Below are positions 45,409 through 57,042 of a DNA stretch of 64,000 nucleotides, one piece after another. Source of the stretch: Orientallactaga sibirica (lineage: Eukaryota; Chordata; Mammalia; Rodentia; Dipodidae). The stretch lies in the NCBI GenBank assembly GCA_036365145.1, contig JAEOAD010000052.1, positions 14,631,501-14,695,500 of the forward strand, written 5' to 3'. The first letter of the stretch is position 1. Every line of letters begins with the position of its first letter. A program made the translations under genes and the position numbers. The notes under the pieces are model-generated. The model saw only the letters and a program-made list of their open reading frames with translations. It had not been told where the DNA came from and did no database searches.

Positions 45409-45510
45409 GAACTCACTCTGTAGTTTAAGGCTGACCTTGAACTCACAGTGATCCTCCTACCTCAGCCTCCTGAGTGATGGGATTAAAGGCATGCACCACC
45501 ATGTCCAGCC
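45409..45510 (-). mobile_element. B1-type SINE, truncated
   Basis: 'aactcactctgtagtttaag' ... 'gatgggattaaaggcatgca'. The tail-proximal third is missing. Confidence 0.9.
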
Positions 45511-46022
45511 TTCTTTGGTATCTTAAATCTTCAACTACTTAAGATTTTATTTAAAAAGACTCAAATCTGAAAAACAGTAACAGCCAAGGATACATCTACT
45601 AAGAGTCAACATTTCCTTTTAAGTCATAATGATTCACTTATATAACACTTCTCAATTGAGTCTCTTTGCAAATATCAAAAGGGTTTAGGAAAAAAAACAA
45701 TTAGCCTTGGAAATGAAAGTAAATACAAGAATAATTTATCACTATCTGCCATTCTTTGATATGCTAATCATTTCAAGACAGCAGCCATTAAATAAGCCCC
45801 TGTGTGTTGAGAACATTAGGGTCAACGTAGTCATAAAGTAATTAATTGCTCACAGACATTAGCTGAACCAAAAATGTTATTAACCATGGATCACATAGGA
45901 GGACTGTAAAATAGCCATTATATTTCTCAATTCCAATGGGCTTACAACAAATCTGTAACTATCACTAGCCAGTAGTCTGTAGACATAAAAGACTATAATG
46001 AAGTGATTATATGGTACGCCGT
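45511..46022. other. Unique AT-rich intronic sequence
   Basis: No repeat called. 45740-45920 has a balanced, repeat-free AT-rich composition with homeobox-like 'taattaattg' and 'atgctaatcattt' motifs. Confidence 0.5.
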
Positions 46023-46032
46023 AAGTCTGATT

Positions 46033-46230
46033 AGGGGCTGGAGAGATGGCTTAGCAGTTAAGGTGTCTGCCTGCGAAGCCTAAGAATGCCCGTTTGATTC
46101 TCCAGGTCCCACATTTAGCCAGACACAAAACGTGATGCAAACATGCAATGTCACACATGCACACAAGGGGGCGCACGAATTTGGAGTTCCTTCACAGCAG
46201 CTGAGAGGTCACTGGTGCGCCCATCCGCTA

Positions 46231-46262
<32 letters not shown>

Positions 46263-46272
46263 AAATTAAAAA
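46033..46272 (+). mobile_element. tRNA-type SINE (long subfamily), first of a stacked pair
   Basis: 'gggctggagagatggcttag', 'cgtgatgcaaacatgcaatg' insert and a (CT)n run. Flanked by AAGTCTGATT at 46023-46032 and 46273-46282. Confidence 0.96.
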
Positions 46273-46283
46273 AAGTCTGATTT

Positions 46284-46495
46284 GGGGCTGGAGAGATGGC
46301 TTAGCAGTTAAGGTACATGCCTACGAAGCCTAAGGTCCCAGATTAAATTCTCCAGGTCCCACGTAAGCCAGATGCACAAGGGGGTGCATGTGTCTGGAGT
46401 TCGTTTGCAGTAGCTAGAGGCCCTGGCGCACCCATTTCTCTCTCCTCTTTCTCTCTCTCTGTCTGTAACAAATAAAAATAAGAAAAAATTTTAGC
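46284..46495 (+). mobile_element. tRNA-type SINE (short subfamily), second of a stacked pair
   Basis: 'gggctggagagatggcttag', 'gcacaagggggtgcatgtgt' and 'aacaaataaaaataag'. Flanked by AAGTCTGATTT (46273-46283) and AAGTCTGGTTT (46496-46506). Confidence 0.95.
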
Positions 46496-46506
46496 AAGTC
46501 TGGTTT

Positions 46507-47464
46507 GCACCATTTATATTACATGTAAAACAGTATAAGCTAGACTTGGAATCAGCTATGATTCCTAGGGTGATCAAAAACAAGGGCCAGATAAGCAAAT
46601 ACCTCATCATATAAGAGCTATGAGGTTTTTTTTTGTTGTTGTTGTTGTTGTTGTTTTTTTTACAAGTTACGAGCACACTAAAACTTTCTAAAACAGAATC
46701 TGACTCTGAAACATATTAAGAGAAATAAATAAATGTCTACTCTGGTATTTAATATAGATTCATTACCAACAGATATGTCACTTAAGATTTTTCAGATCAG
46801 TATTTTAAGCAGAAAGAAAATGAAACTCTTAAATACGTAAGATAGATCGTGTATTACAAATGTTATACAGGAAAGTTAAAGTGAGGAAAGTGGATAAGGA
46901 AGAAGGACTGAGTCTGACAATGGTGCTCAGTGAGGAGAAGGTACAGAGGCCCTTCATTACCAAGGACAGAGTTAGGATTCAGAAATCCTCCAGAGTCACT
47001 ATGACGTGTCAACAGAAGTAGCCTCCACCAGAATCTGAATTTAGAATCTACTGGTGTTACGACATGATAGTGAATATGGTATGAATATGATTAAAGCTAA
47101 ACAGAAGAAAATACGTAAGAACAAGGAAAATGACGTGTGTAAGAACTTGGTCTCATTCAGTCCCAAATTGAGACCAGTGATCTCGTAATTCAGATAATTT
47201 TCACTTCCTTAAAGTGTAAATGTACAAGAGCCATAAAAAGCCAGAAAGCACAACAAACCTAAAGTCAAGGAGTAAAGTTGAGTCAATCAGATGGAGATGA
47301 GAGAGAGAAGATGAGTGACAGACCTGGAGCAGAGAAGAGAACAGATGCCGCAGTGCCAGCCCTGCCTTCTCCCCGGCAGCACAAAGCACCCAGTTAAGAG
47401 TTCTGAAGACCACTTACAGGTTAGGTCCACCATATGCTGAATTCTCAATTAAAAAGTCTTTTGA
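46507..47464. other. Unique intronic sequence with a TTG microsatellite
   Basis: A (TTG)n run flanked by T8 lies at 46627-46663. Otherwise nothing recognised. Confidence 0.6.
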
Positions 47465-47642
47465 GGAGCTGGAGAGATGGCTTAGTTGTTAAGGCACTTG
47501 CCTGTGAAGCCAAAGAACCAAGGTTCGATTCCCCAGGACCCACATAAAACCAGATACAAAAGGTGGTGCATGCATTTGCATTTGTTTGCAGCAGCTAGAG
47601 GGGAGGGGAGAAAGAGGAGGGGAGCAGAGGGAGAAGAAGGAC
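47465..47642 (+). mobile_element. tRNA-type SINE followed by a purine tract
   Basis: 'agctggagagatggcttagt' ... 'gcatttgtttgcagcagcta'. The usual (CT)n tail is replaced by GA-rich sequence at 47596-47642. Confidence 0.88.
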
Positions 47643-47814
47643 ATACCCTAAGTGACTTACTGTCTCCAGCACCTAACAGCTGAGAAGCAAGCCTTCACTA
47701 CAACAGCCCCTGGTGGGGGAACATTTCATATTCAAACTATAACAAGATCTTTCTCTGCCTTCCTAGCATGTTCAATAACAAGACTGATCCAATGTGCTTA
47801 ATCAGCAATCATTT

Positions 47815-47965
47815 TTGTTTATGCTTTAACAACGCTATAAGGTAAGAATTGTATTATTCTCACATGGAGAGAAAGAAACTGAGGCCCAAGGAGATAAATG
47901 GTGAAGATGAGTTTCAAATCCATGTAGTACTGATTCCGAACCTGGGCTTACCGATGACGCCATAC
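47815..47965 (-). mobile_element. Probable MIR SINE
   Basis: 'gctataaggtaagaattgta', 'gaaactgaggcccaaggaga' and 'tactgattccgaacctgggc' follow the antisense MIR core. Confidence 0.6.
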
Positions 47966-48191
47966 CTTCCAGCATGCTATCAGGCACCAAGAACAGATCC
48001 AAAGGAAAACATAAGAACGTGGATGTCCATGTGCAAGAAGGTGATGCAGAGTTACTGCTCAGTTAGGTGTTCTCTGCTTAGTGTCTAAATCCCACATGCG
48101 CCATAAGATCATGAGCAACCATTTCTTGTGCAGAACAGACGACCCCGTCTGAAACAGGCACTCAGTGGGTTCAAAACAAACAGATACTTAT

Positions 48192-48370
48192 GGTTTTTGT
48201 TTTTTTGTGTGTCTGTTGTTGTTGTTTGGTTTTTTGAGGTAGTTTCTCGCTCTAGTCCAGGCTGACCTGGAATTCACTATGTAGTCCCAGGGTGGCCTCA
48301 AACTCACAGCGATCCTCCTGCCTCTGCCTCCAGAGTGCTGGGACTAAATGTATGAGCCACCACCTGGCTA
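48192..48370 (-). mobile_element. B1-type SINE
   Basis: TTG-rich tail, 'ttttttgaggtagtttctcg', 'cactatgtagtcccagggtg' and 'ggactaaatgtatgagccac'. Confidence 0.94.
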
Positions 48371-50510
48371 CTGTACAGGTTTTAACGTCTACTTTCAGAA
48401 ACTACAGAATAAGATATTAAAATTCATGAAAGTATGGACAAATCACACTGACAAATAAAATTCATTCATTTGACTTCTTGATAGACTCAGAAAGAGAATG
48501 GCTTTTGCAAGGATAGGTTCTGAAGCCAGGAAATTGACCTTCCCTCAGTAATATGTAGCTAGGCACATTCTACAATTTACCAACTCTACTCAGAGCTGCC
48601 AGTTAGGTGAGAGAAGAAAAATGGCCAGGGATTGGGCTGAGAGAGGTTGTGAGAATGTGAACAGCCTACTTAAGAGGATGTGTTCAGGACACCAGGGCAG
48701 AGCCGTCACCACCTGCTCATGTCTCCCAAAGGGACATTCTGAGTTCACTGTTACTCCAAGGCATGGTGCAGTATGGATGTAGGCTTTGGAATTTTTTTTA
48801 TCTTGCTTATTTTCATAAGCAAAGGTCATTTCACAGCTTTCATTTATTCTGGAATCTGCCTGTGAAGCTGGGCTGTCAACTAATGGGTTGGTTATAGCTG
48901 CTGTATAGAAAACTGTAAGTGAACTTTAGAGAGAAAAATCATGGCTATTTTACAATAATGATGCTCAATCTTTTTGGTCAAGCACTATCCCATTGTCACT
49001 ATGCCTGACAGACATAACCTTGAGAGTCCAGTAATGCTAGGCTGTCCCAACACTCCCTGCACAGTTGTGCAACAGACCCTGCTTCAAGGAGGCTGGCGAG
49101 GCTGGTGAGGGTGAGCCTCCGCTGCAGCAGGGTGCTCACTGGAGCACATGATGTTCTCTTCTTCCAACTTCTCTCCTCAACAAAACCTTTTGAAAGAGCA
49201 TGGGGTTTCTTCTATTACCCCAATAACTGTGTTTTCAATGAATCTTTAAGAAGAACCTTCCAGGTTTCTCTAATAAACCATCAAGTTTTGCAACTATTTT
49301 ACAAATTAAATTGAACTATATCTTGAAACATCTCTGAATTGTCGTCTTACGTAGACATGCTGATATAAACATTGTGCCTGGATTTTACCCAAGAACTGAA
49401 TAAAGCAAATAAAAATAATAGTGAGCCTTTATTTAAGCATGTATGGAACATATATGAGTGCTATTTACCATATCCTTTGTATGTCTCTATAACTTAAGAA
49501 AAGTTACATAACCTTTTATATAGTGCTCTGTAAGGGACAGAAAGACCCAGATTTAAAAGGTCCATTGATATTATAGTCATCTGCGATCTGCCTGACTGAT
49601 TCCCATTGTCTCTTGAGAAGGCTCTCTCTCTCTCTTCTGTACATCACCCTGAGGCACAATCTATATAGCTCCTTCAAGCAATGTCTACTTTTAACCCTTG
49701 GAAACAGCTGGTAGTCTAAGTGAAGGCTGGTCCATTCTTCAAGATCTGTAACTATCAGTACAAGCCAGTCTATCTACAGAGATGGAAGAAATCAATGCAG
49801 CCAAGTTTCCCACAAGTGGAAGAGACTAAACTGCAGAGGAAGAGAATGACGCCAATTTGCTGAGAGAAATGGAGACGAGAGGGGCCACAGTCCTGGCAAA
49901 ATCTTACATGCCATTCCCATGGGTGCATCCAGCTGTGTCCCTTCTCCTGCTGTGGTTTGGCTATTCAGCCTGCTCCTGGCTTGAGAAAGCTAGTAAATGG
50001 CCATAGATGCCTAAACCAGTTTGAATTGGTTTTCCTTCACTTATAAGCAACATTTTCCTAGTAAACTATTGAACTGACAAATATAGGAAAAAATGATGGC
50101 AAATCAAAACTTACAGAAGTGCTAAGAAGAAGGCTTTATTCCCTGGGTCATGTGAATACTTGCTCCATGCTATGGAGTGCTGAGACCTAATGGGAACTTA
50201 GAGTGACTCTTAGGTCAAGACGCACCAATGCTGAACACACGCCACAGCCTTGCTAAAGCTGCAGGGCTGTCTCTGGACATGCTGCCTCCCATCTTATGGT
50301 CTTGAAACAGCATCCTAACCCGTTCTGGGCCTCGGCACACCTTCTACTTCCTGGTTTTCCTCACCAAAAGATGAAAACATGTAAGAGGTATCCATACTAA
50401 CCACAAAAAGTTCATAGTGATGTGCATTTTGAATACATGAAATGTTTTGCAAGTTTGTCCTGCAACTTGAAAACTGCCCAAATATGGTGAACTTTTAACT
50501 ACAGAAAAAA
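48371..50510. other. Unique intronic sequence
   Basis: About 2.1 kb without a called repeat or exon. Confidence 0.5.
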
Positions 50511-50622
50511 CTTTTACAAAAATTCCATGTTTTTGTTTTCCAGAAAAATGTGGGTATTTACAAAAATTCCATGTGTGTTTTGTTTTTCCAGTACAGAATG
50601 TGCAAATGTGGGTATTATGTGG
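50511..50622 (+). repeat. Short duplication at the edge of the 29-bp array
   Basis: 'tttacaaaaattccatg' occurs at about 50512 and 50558, each followed by 'ttttccag' or 'tttttccag' and then 'atgtgggta'. The second copy contains 'agtacagaa', the start of the array unit. Confidence 0.85.
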
Positions 50623-50654
50623 AAACCTAGTACAACCATGTATGTGGGCTTACA

Positions 50655-51768
50655 GAACAGCCGAGTACAGAACCATGTGTTTTGTACAAACCGTGTGTGT
50701 GTACAGAACCGTGTGTGTACAGAACCGTGAAGTACAGAACCGTGTGTGGAAGCACTGAGTACAGAACCGTGTGTGGAAGCACTGAGTACAGAACCGTGTG
50801 TGTATGTGGAAGTACAGAACGTGTGTGTGGAAGCACCGAGTACAGAACCGTGTGTGTGGAAGCACCGAGTACAGAACCATGTGTGTGGAAGCACCGAGTA
50901 CAGAACCATGTGTGTGGAAGCACCAAGTACAGAACCGTGTAGTACAGAACCGTACAGTGTGTGGGAAGCACAGTACAGAACCATGTGTGTGGAAGCACTG
51001 AGTACAGAACCGTGCATGTGGAAGTACAGAACCGTGTGTGTGGGACCAGTACAGAACCATGTGTGTGGAAGCACCGAGTACAGAACCGTGTGTGTGGAAG
51101 CACCGAGTACAGAACCGTGTGTGTGGAAGCACCGAGTACAGAACCGTGTGTGTGGAAGCACCAAGTACAGAACCGTGCATGTGGAAGCACCGAGTACAGA
51201 ACCGTGTGTGTGTGGAAGCACCGAGTACAGAACCATGTGTGGAAGTACAACCGTACAGAACTGTGTGTGGAAGCACCAGTACAGAACCGTGTGTGGAAGC
51301 ACCAGTACAGAACTGTGTGTGGAAGCACGAGTACAGAACATGTGTGTGGAAGCACCGAGTACAGAACCGTGTGTGTGGAAGCACCGAGTACAGAACCGTG
51401 TGTGTGGAAGCACCGAGTACAGAACCGTGTGTGTGGAAGCACCGAGTACAGAACCGTGTGTGTGGAAGCACCGAGTACAGAACCGTGTGTGTGGAAGCAC
51501 CGAGTACAGAACCATGTGTGTGGAAGCACCGAGTACAGAACCATGTGTGTGGAAGCACCAGTACAGAACGTGTGTGTGGAAGCACCAGTACAGAACCGTG
51601 TATGTGGAAGCACCAGTACAGTGTGTGGAAGCACCGAGTACAGAACCGTGTGTGTGGAAGCACCAAGTACAGAACCGTGTGTGTGGAAGCACCGAGTACA
51701 GAACCGTGTATGTGGAAGCACCGAGTACAGAACCGTGCATGTGGAAGCACCAAGTACAGAACCATGCA
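50655..51768. repeat. 29-bp minisatellite, about 38 copies
   Basis: The unit is 'agtacagaaccgtgtgtgtg' followed by 'gaagcaccg'. Length variants lack one to a few bases (caccag for caccgag, fewer gt pairs), and the left end (50655-51060) is the most irregular. The unit contains no stop codon in any of the six frames, so long false frames arise on both strands (408, 383, 371 and 364 codons). Confidence 0.98.
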
Positions 51769-52139
51769 GAAAGAGTATTTACAATGCTAGTTTCACTTTT
51801 CTTACTCTTTCCAGACTCTCAGCCTGTAATCCTTCCACTACTAGACCATTACTCTACTATTAAAGCTACATTCTGTCCTCTCTCCAAGGTGCTTTGAGTT
51901 CTAAGCATTAGAGACTGTCCCTTGTAGTGGTCCCTATTTTCTTGATTTGCATAATGATATTATTTCCAGAACTGAAAAAGCAGCTTGGAGTTCTGGGAAG
52001 ACAGGTGGAGGGGAAGAAGACAGAGAAAGAGAAAAGAGGGAGGGGTAGATCTAGAACTAGCTATAGAAAAAGATCCTTTGTAGAAAATGAGTTCTGAGAA
52101 GCAACGTAAACAGTCTGCTAAGAATCTCTCCTTTTGTAC
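51769..52139. other. Unique intronic sequence
   Basis: Nothing recognised. Confidence 0.5.
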
Positions 52140-52320
52140 ACTGGCCTGGCTTTGAGCACTATCAGGCTATCCTTCCAACTTAATTCCTCCACTTTCCATA
52201 ACCACAGCAGGCCCCAAGTACCATGGTGTTATTCCATTAGCTCTCTATTCTGCCAGGTAACCCTGTCTACCACTCATCCAGCATTCCTCAACTCCAAATC
52301 CCCAACTGAACTTATTCTTT
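52140..52320 (+). mobile_element. L2-type LINE, left part (split)
   Basis: 'ttctgccaggtaaccctgtc' up to the SINE target site. It continues at 52595. Confidence 0.5.
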
Positions 52321-52594
52321 TTTTTAAAAGTTTTTATTTTTATTTTATTTTTAGAGAGAGACAGACAGAGAGAGAGGGAGAGGAAGACAGATAGAGAATA
52401 GGCGCGCCAGCAGTCTCTCAGCTGCTGCAAACAAAATCCAGACGCGTGAGCCCCCTTGTGGCCAAGTGCGGCATTGCACCCTAGCCTCACTGCATCTGGC
52501 TAAACGTGGGACCTGGAGATTTGAACCGCTGGAGGAACCAGCGTTCTTCGGCTTAGGAGGCAGGCGCCTTAACCACTAAGCCACCTCTCCAGCC
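52321..52594 (-). mobile_element. tRNA-type SINE (long subfamily) with exact 15-bp target-site duplication
   Basis: 'gagaataggcgcgccagcag', 'cttgtggccaagtgcggcat' insert and 'taagccacctctccagcc'. The flanks CTGAACTTATTCTTT at 52306-52320 and 52595-52609 are identical. Confidence 0.97.
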
Positions 52595-52890
52595 CTGAAC
52601 TTATTCTTTAAAGTCCAATTCACCTGCTACCCCTTCTTGACATGTCCTTGACACCATCATCGGATGGAATGGCTTTCCTCCAAACTATGGCAGGTCTTTA
52701 TCGCCACTCTTCATACTGTAAAGTGACATCATTTCTGTTGTTTCTAGAGTTATTTATATATGTTCTCGTGACATCTCTCTGATTGGATTCCTCAGTAGCA
52801 ATGACTGCATTCCATTCACTTTTGCATTCCCAGTGCTGAGTGTGGTGTATTCCACAAAAGAGGCACCCAGTAAATATTTGATGGCAGATG
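52595..52890 (+). mobile_element. L2-type LINE 3' end, right part (split)
   Basis: 'aaagtccaattcacctgcta', 'ttgcattcccagtgctgagt' and 'aggcacccagtaaatatttg' follow the L2 3' end in order. Confidence 0.62.
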
Positions 52891-53421
52891 TTTGAAGGAC
52901 TATCTCTGCTTGCCAGCAAACGACTGATGTAAAAATAGACTTCACATGAAGACTTTCCTACTAGCAACAGCAGAGATCCATGTCAATCATTAACTTGATT
53001 TTCTAATATAAATCAACTGGCATAAATTTGATCAAAATAAGTCTTTCCCTCCACTACAGATCATCCCCCAGAATAAGGGGAAAAGTCAAGCATGCACACT
53101 TACCCGAAAGATCCAACTCCACAGTACGGAAAAGTAAGGGCACTCTTACTTTTCTTAGTCACAATTCTTAATCACAATCTGACTACTTAAGAGTCTAAAT
53201 AGCACCCATGTGTGGTATCACGAAACTGATGCTTATTTATGGTTTACTAACTACATGGACCACAATGTGGTAAGCAAAATAAAGACAAAGAAGGGAAGAA
53301 TTGCAAAAATCAGTTTCCCTCTCAAAGAAGCAAATATAACCACATGAAAAAAGTCTTTTCTTCTTCTTCAGTAAGATCTTCTACAAGACAGTGTAACATG
53401 ATTAATAGCCAAGGCCCTATT
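52891..53421. other. Unique intronic sequence
   Basis: Nothing recognised. Confidence 0.5.
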
Positions 53422-53433
53422 AAGAAAGGCTGC

Positions 53434-53652
53434 TGCTGGGCTAGAGAGATGACTTAACAGTTAAGGCACTTGCCTACAAAGCCTAAGGACCCATGTTCGA
53501 CTCTCCAGGTCACAGATAAGCCAGATGCACAAGTCGCACATGCACACTAGGTGGCACACACATCTGGAGTTCAATTGCAGTGGCTGGAGGCCTTGGCACG
53601 TTTTCTCTCATTCTTTCCCTCTCTCTCGCCCCCTCTCTCTCTCATAAGAAAA
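53434..53652 (+). mobile_element. tRNA-type SINE with exact 12-bp target-site duplication
   Basis: 'gggctagagagatgacttaa' ... (CT)n. The flanks AAGAAAGGCTGC at 53422-53433 and 53653-53664 are identical. Confidence 0.96.
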
Positions 53653-53664
53653 AAGAAAGGCTGC

Positions 53665-54246
53665 CAAACTCACCCATTGTTTCAAGGGTCAGAATTCATT
53701 ATATTCTTCCTCACTCCTTCTCCTTTACAACAAAGGAAACAAAGCAGAAGAGTGAGGAATATCCCAAGAAGACAGAGTGCAGGACTCTACAGGTGGTGAA
53801 AGGCAGGGAAGGCAGCTTTCTCAGTCTGCATAAAATGAAATTGTAAATACTAAATGTTTGCCAATGAAGATCATTTTACCTCTTCTCTATTTCAGGCTAT
53901 TAAAATTCAAAAGGCTTAGAAACAGAGGACCAGTAGCAGCCCAGATGTGAGTGTGGTGTAACACTGTGAACAGTATGGTTAGCAAAGCCAATGTGAAGGG
54001 ATGCTATGATTACAAACCCTGCCTCTGGGACTCAAGCAGCAGCTTCATGGGAAGGACAGTCCAATGGTTTGCACATTAAAGCTGGAAAAGTGACAGCTAC
54101 AGAAAAGAAGACAGTTGTGAATACACAGAGAGAACTGAGAAATGAGGGACTAAGATACCATCCTATGATTTAATAGAAGGAAAACACAAATGAATGGCAA
54201 TATTTCCCTAGCCTAATGGAGTGAAAGGTATCTTATACATGGATTT
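53665..54246. other. Unique intronic sequence
   Basis: Nothing recognised. Confidence 0.5.
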
Positions 54247-54259
54247 AAAAGTGAGTATA

Positions 54260-54519
54260 GGGCTTAGCAGTTAAGGCGCCCACCTCCTAAGCCAAAGAAC
54301 ACTGGTTCCAGTCTCTAGCGGTTCCAATCTCCAGGTCCCACGTTTAGCCAGATGCAAAGTGATGCAAGGGCGCAATGCCGCACTTGACCACAAGGGAGCG
54401 CACACATCTGAATTTCGTTCACAGAAGCTGAGAGGCTGCTGGCGTGCCCATCTCTATCTGTCTTCCTCTCTCTCTCTCTGTCTCTCTCTCTCTCTCTCTG
54501 TGTCTCTCTCCAAAAAAAA
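54260..54519 (+). mobile_element. tRNA-type SINE (long subfamily) lacking its first bases, 13-bp target-site duplication
   Basis: Starts directly at 'gggcttagcagttaaggcgc', so the usual 'ctggagagat' is gone. It carries a small internal duplication ('ggttccagtctctagc' and 'ggttccaatctccagg'). The flanks AAAAGTGAGTATA at 54247-54259 and 54520-54532 are identical. Confidence 0.96.
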
Positions 54520-54559
54520 AAAAGTGAGTATATAGGTAATAAAATAAAAAAATTGTCAA

Positions 54560-55036
54560 ATCAAGCTTTGTGAAAATGAAAATTTTGTACATCAAAATCT
54601 AGTACCAGTACATCAGAAAGGCAAATCACATAATGGAAGAAAATATTTGCAAATGAAATATCTGTAAGGGATTAAGATCCAGAATATGTAGGGAACTTCT
54701 AAAATTCAATGGCAAAAGATGATTTTAAAATAGGCAGGGGACGAGAGTAGACATTTCTCCAGTGGCCAGTAAGCATTTGAGAAGATATTTTACCTTCAAA
54801 CTACAGTGAGATGCCATCTCACACCGACTAGGGTAGCATATATACACATAAGACTCCTCAAGACAATGGAAACTGTTGGCAAGGTTGTGGAGAATTTGGA
54901 ACCCTGTCACTGTTGGTGGGGATGCATTCAAGTGGTACTGGGGAAAATAGTTCACTGGTTCCTCAAAAACTTTATACCAGCTCAGGGAATATACCCAAAA
55001 GAATTGGAAACAGGGTCTCAAAGAGATATTACACAT
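54560..55036 (+). mobile_element. Ancient L1 (L1M-type) 3' region, left part
   Basis: 'agacatttctccagtggcca', 'tacagtgagatgccatctca', 'gttggcaaggttgtggagaa', 'gtcactgttggtggggatgc' and 'atatacccaaaagaattgga'. This is the familiar end of an old mammalian L1, non-functional. Confidence 0.85.
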
Positions 55037-55238
55037 GTTATTTATTTATTTATTTGAGAGAGAGAGAGGGAGAGAGAATAGAGAGAGAATGGGCACTCCA
55101 GGGCCTCCAGCCACTGCAAACAAACTCCACATGCATGCACCACCTTGTGCATCTGGCTAACAAGGGCATTAAGGAATTGGACCTGTGTCCTTAAGCTTTG
55201 CAGGCAAATACCTTAACCACTAAGCCATCTCTCCAGCT
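55037..55238 (-). mobile_element. tRNA-type SINE inserted in the L1
   Basis: 'tttatttatttatttgagag', 'gaatgggcactccagggcct' and 'taagccatctctccagctc'. 'cacatgtt' flanks it on both sides. Confidence 0.95.
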
Positions 55239-55440
55239 CTTCACATGTTTATAATGGCATTATTATAATAGTACAAATATGGAAGCAACCCAAGTGTCTA
55301 GTAACAGATAAATGATATGAAAACTATGCAAAGGAAATGTGCCTGATAAAGGTGGAAAACTGTGACACATGACAAAGGGGATAAACTTTGACGACATGAC
55401 GCTAAGTGAAATAAGCCAATCACAAAAAGACAAAACTGCC
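55239..55440 (+). mobile_element. Ancient L1 (L1M-type) 3' region, right part
   Basis: 'ggaagcaacccaagtgtcta', 'gtaacagataaatgatatga', 'tgacgctaagtgaaataagc' and 'caatcacaaaaagacaaaac' continue the element of 54560-55036. Confidence 0.83.
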
Positions 55441-55562
55441 TCACATGGTGGCAAATGCCTTTAACCCCAGCACTCAAGAGACTGGAGCATGAGGATTATG
55501 ATGACTTTCAGGTCAGCCACACAGGTCAAAGATACACAAAACTCTGTGTTTAAAAAAAAAAA
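55441..55562 (+). mobile_element. Degraded B1-type SINE
   Basis: 'cctcacatggtggcaaatgc', 'ctttaaccccagcactcaag' and an A11 tail. Confidence 0.8.
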
Positions 55563-55563
55563 G

Positions 55564-55819
55564 ATTGGCCTGGTGAGATGGATAAAGTGCTGGCCATGTA
55601 AGCCTAAGTATCTGGGTTTACATCTCCAGACCCCACGTAAAAGCCACACTGTAGCATGAGCGACTCCATCAAGAAGAGAGGTGGAGGGTGGAGATGGGAG
55701 AATCTCTGGGAAGCTTATGGGCCAACTAACCTGGTGAACATAGCAGTGAGTAAGAGACTGCCTCAGAACAAGGTAGAAGGTGAGGACCAGCACCTGAAGC
55801 TCTATTCTGTGGCATACTT
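55564..55819 (+). mobile_element. B4-type composite SINE
   Basis: 'ttggcctggtgagatggata', 'ctccagaccccacgtaaaag', 'gagtaagagactgcctcaga', 'ggtgaggaccagcacctgaa', then directly into the CA-rich array. Confidence 0.82.
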
Positions 55820-57010
55820 ACATACACATATGAACACACACATACACATATCCACACCCATACTCACATACACATATGAACACACACATACACATATCCA
55901 CACCCATACTCACATACACATATGAACACACACATACACATATCCACACCCATACTCACATACACATATGAACACACACAATCACATATCCACACTCATA
56001 CTCACATACACATATGAACACACACATACACATATCCACATACCATACACATATGAACACACACACATATGAACACACACAATCACATATCCACACTCAT
56101 ACACATATCCACACACATACACATATGAACACACACATACACATATCCACACCCATACTCACATACACATATGAACACACACATACACATATCCACACCC
56201 ATACTCACACATATGAACACACACATACACATATCCACACCCATACTCACATACACATATGAACACACACATACACATATCCACACCCATACTCACATAC
56301 ATATGAACACACACAATCACATATCCACACTCATACTCACACATATGAACACACACATACACATATCCACACCCATACTCACATACACATATGAACACAC
56401 ACATACACATATCCACACCCATATGCACATACACATATGAACACATACAATCACATATCCACACTCATACTCACACATATGAACACACACATACACATAT
56501 CCACATATCCACATATGAACATACACTGTACACATATCCACACACATACTCACACACATGAACACACACATACACATATCCACATATGAACATACACTGT
56601 ACACATGTCCACACACATACTCACACATATGAACATACACTATACACATACACTCATACTAGCATATGAACACACACTGACACATATGAACACACACTAT
56701 ACACATACTGACACATATGAACACACACTATACACATAACCACACACATACTCACACATATGAGCACATACTATACACATATCCACACACATACTCACAT
56801 ATATGAGCATGCACATACACATATCCACACACACATTATACACATACTCACATACATGCTCACACATATGAGCACACACATACACATATGAACACACACT
56901 ATACACATACACACATACACATATGAACACACACTATACACATACACACATATGAACACACATACCCACACACATACTCATACATATGAACACACACTAT
57001 ACACATACCA
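55820..57010 (+). repeat. 46-bp CA-rich tandem array
   Basis: Unit: 'cacatatgaacacacacata', 'cacatatccacacccatact', 'cacata'. 'tgaacac' recurs at 55831, 55877 and 55923, an exact 46-bp step at the left end. The right half is more irregular, with unit variants such as 'cacactgtacacat' and 'cacacactatacacata'. It begins at the CA-rich tail of a B4 SINE. The His/Thr/Ile and Cys/Val/Met-rich frames within it are artefacts. Confidence 0.96.
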
Positions 57011-57042
57011 ACATACATTTACAACAACAAAAATAATCATAC

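Noticed and set aside
50514..51897. Overlapping frames of 408, 383, 371, 364, 300 and 250 codons on both strands
   Set aside because: All arise from the stop-free 29-bp unit. Equal openness in all six frames rules out coding as the explanation.
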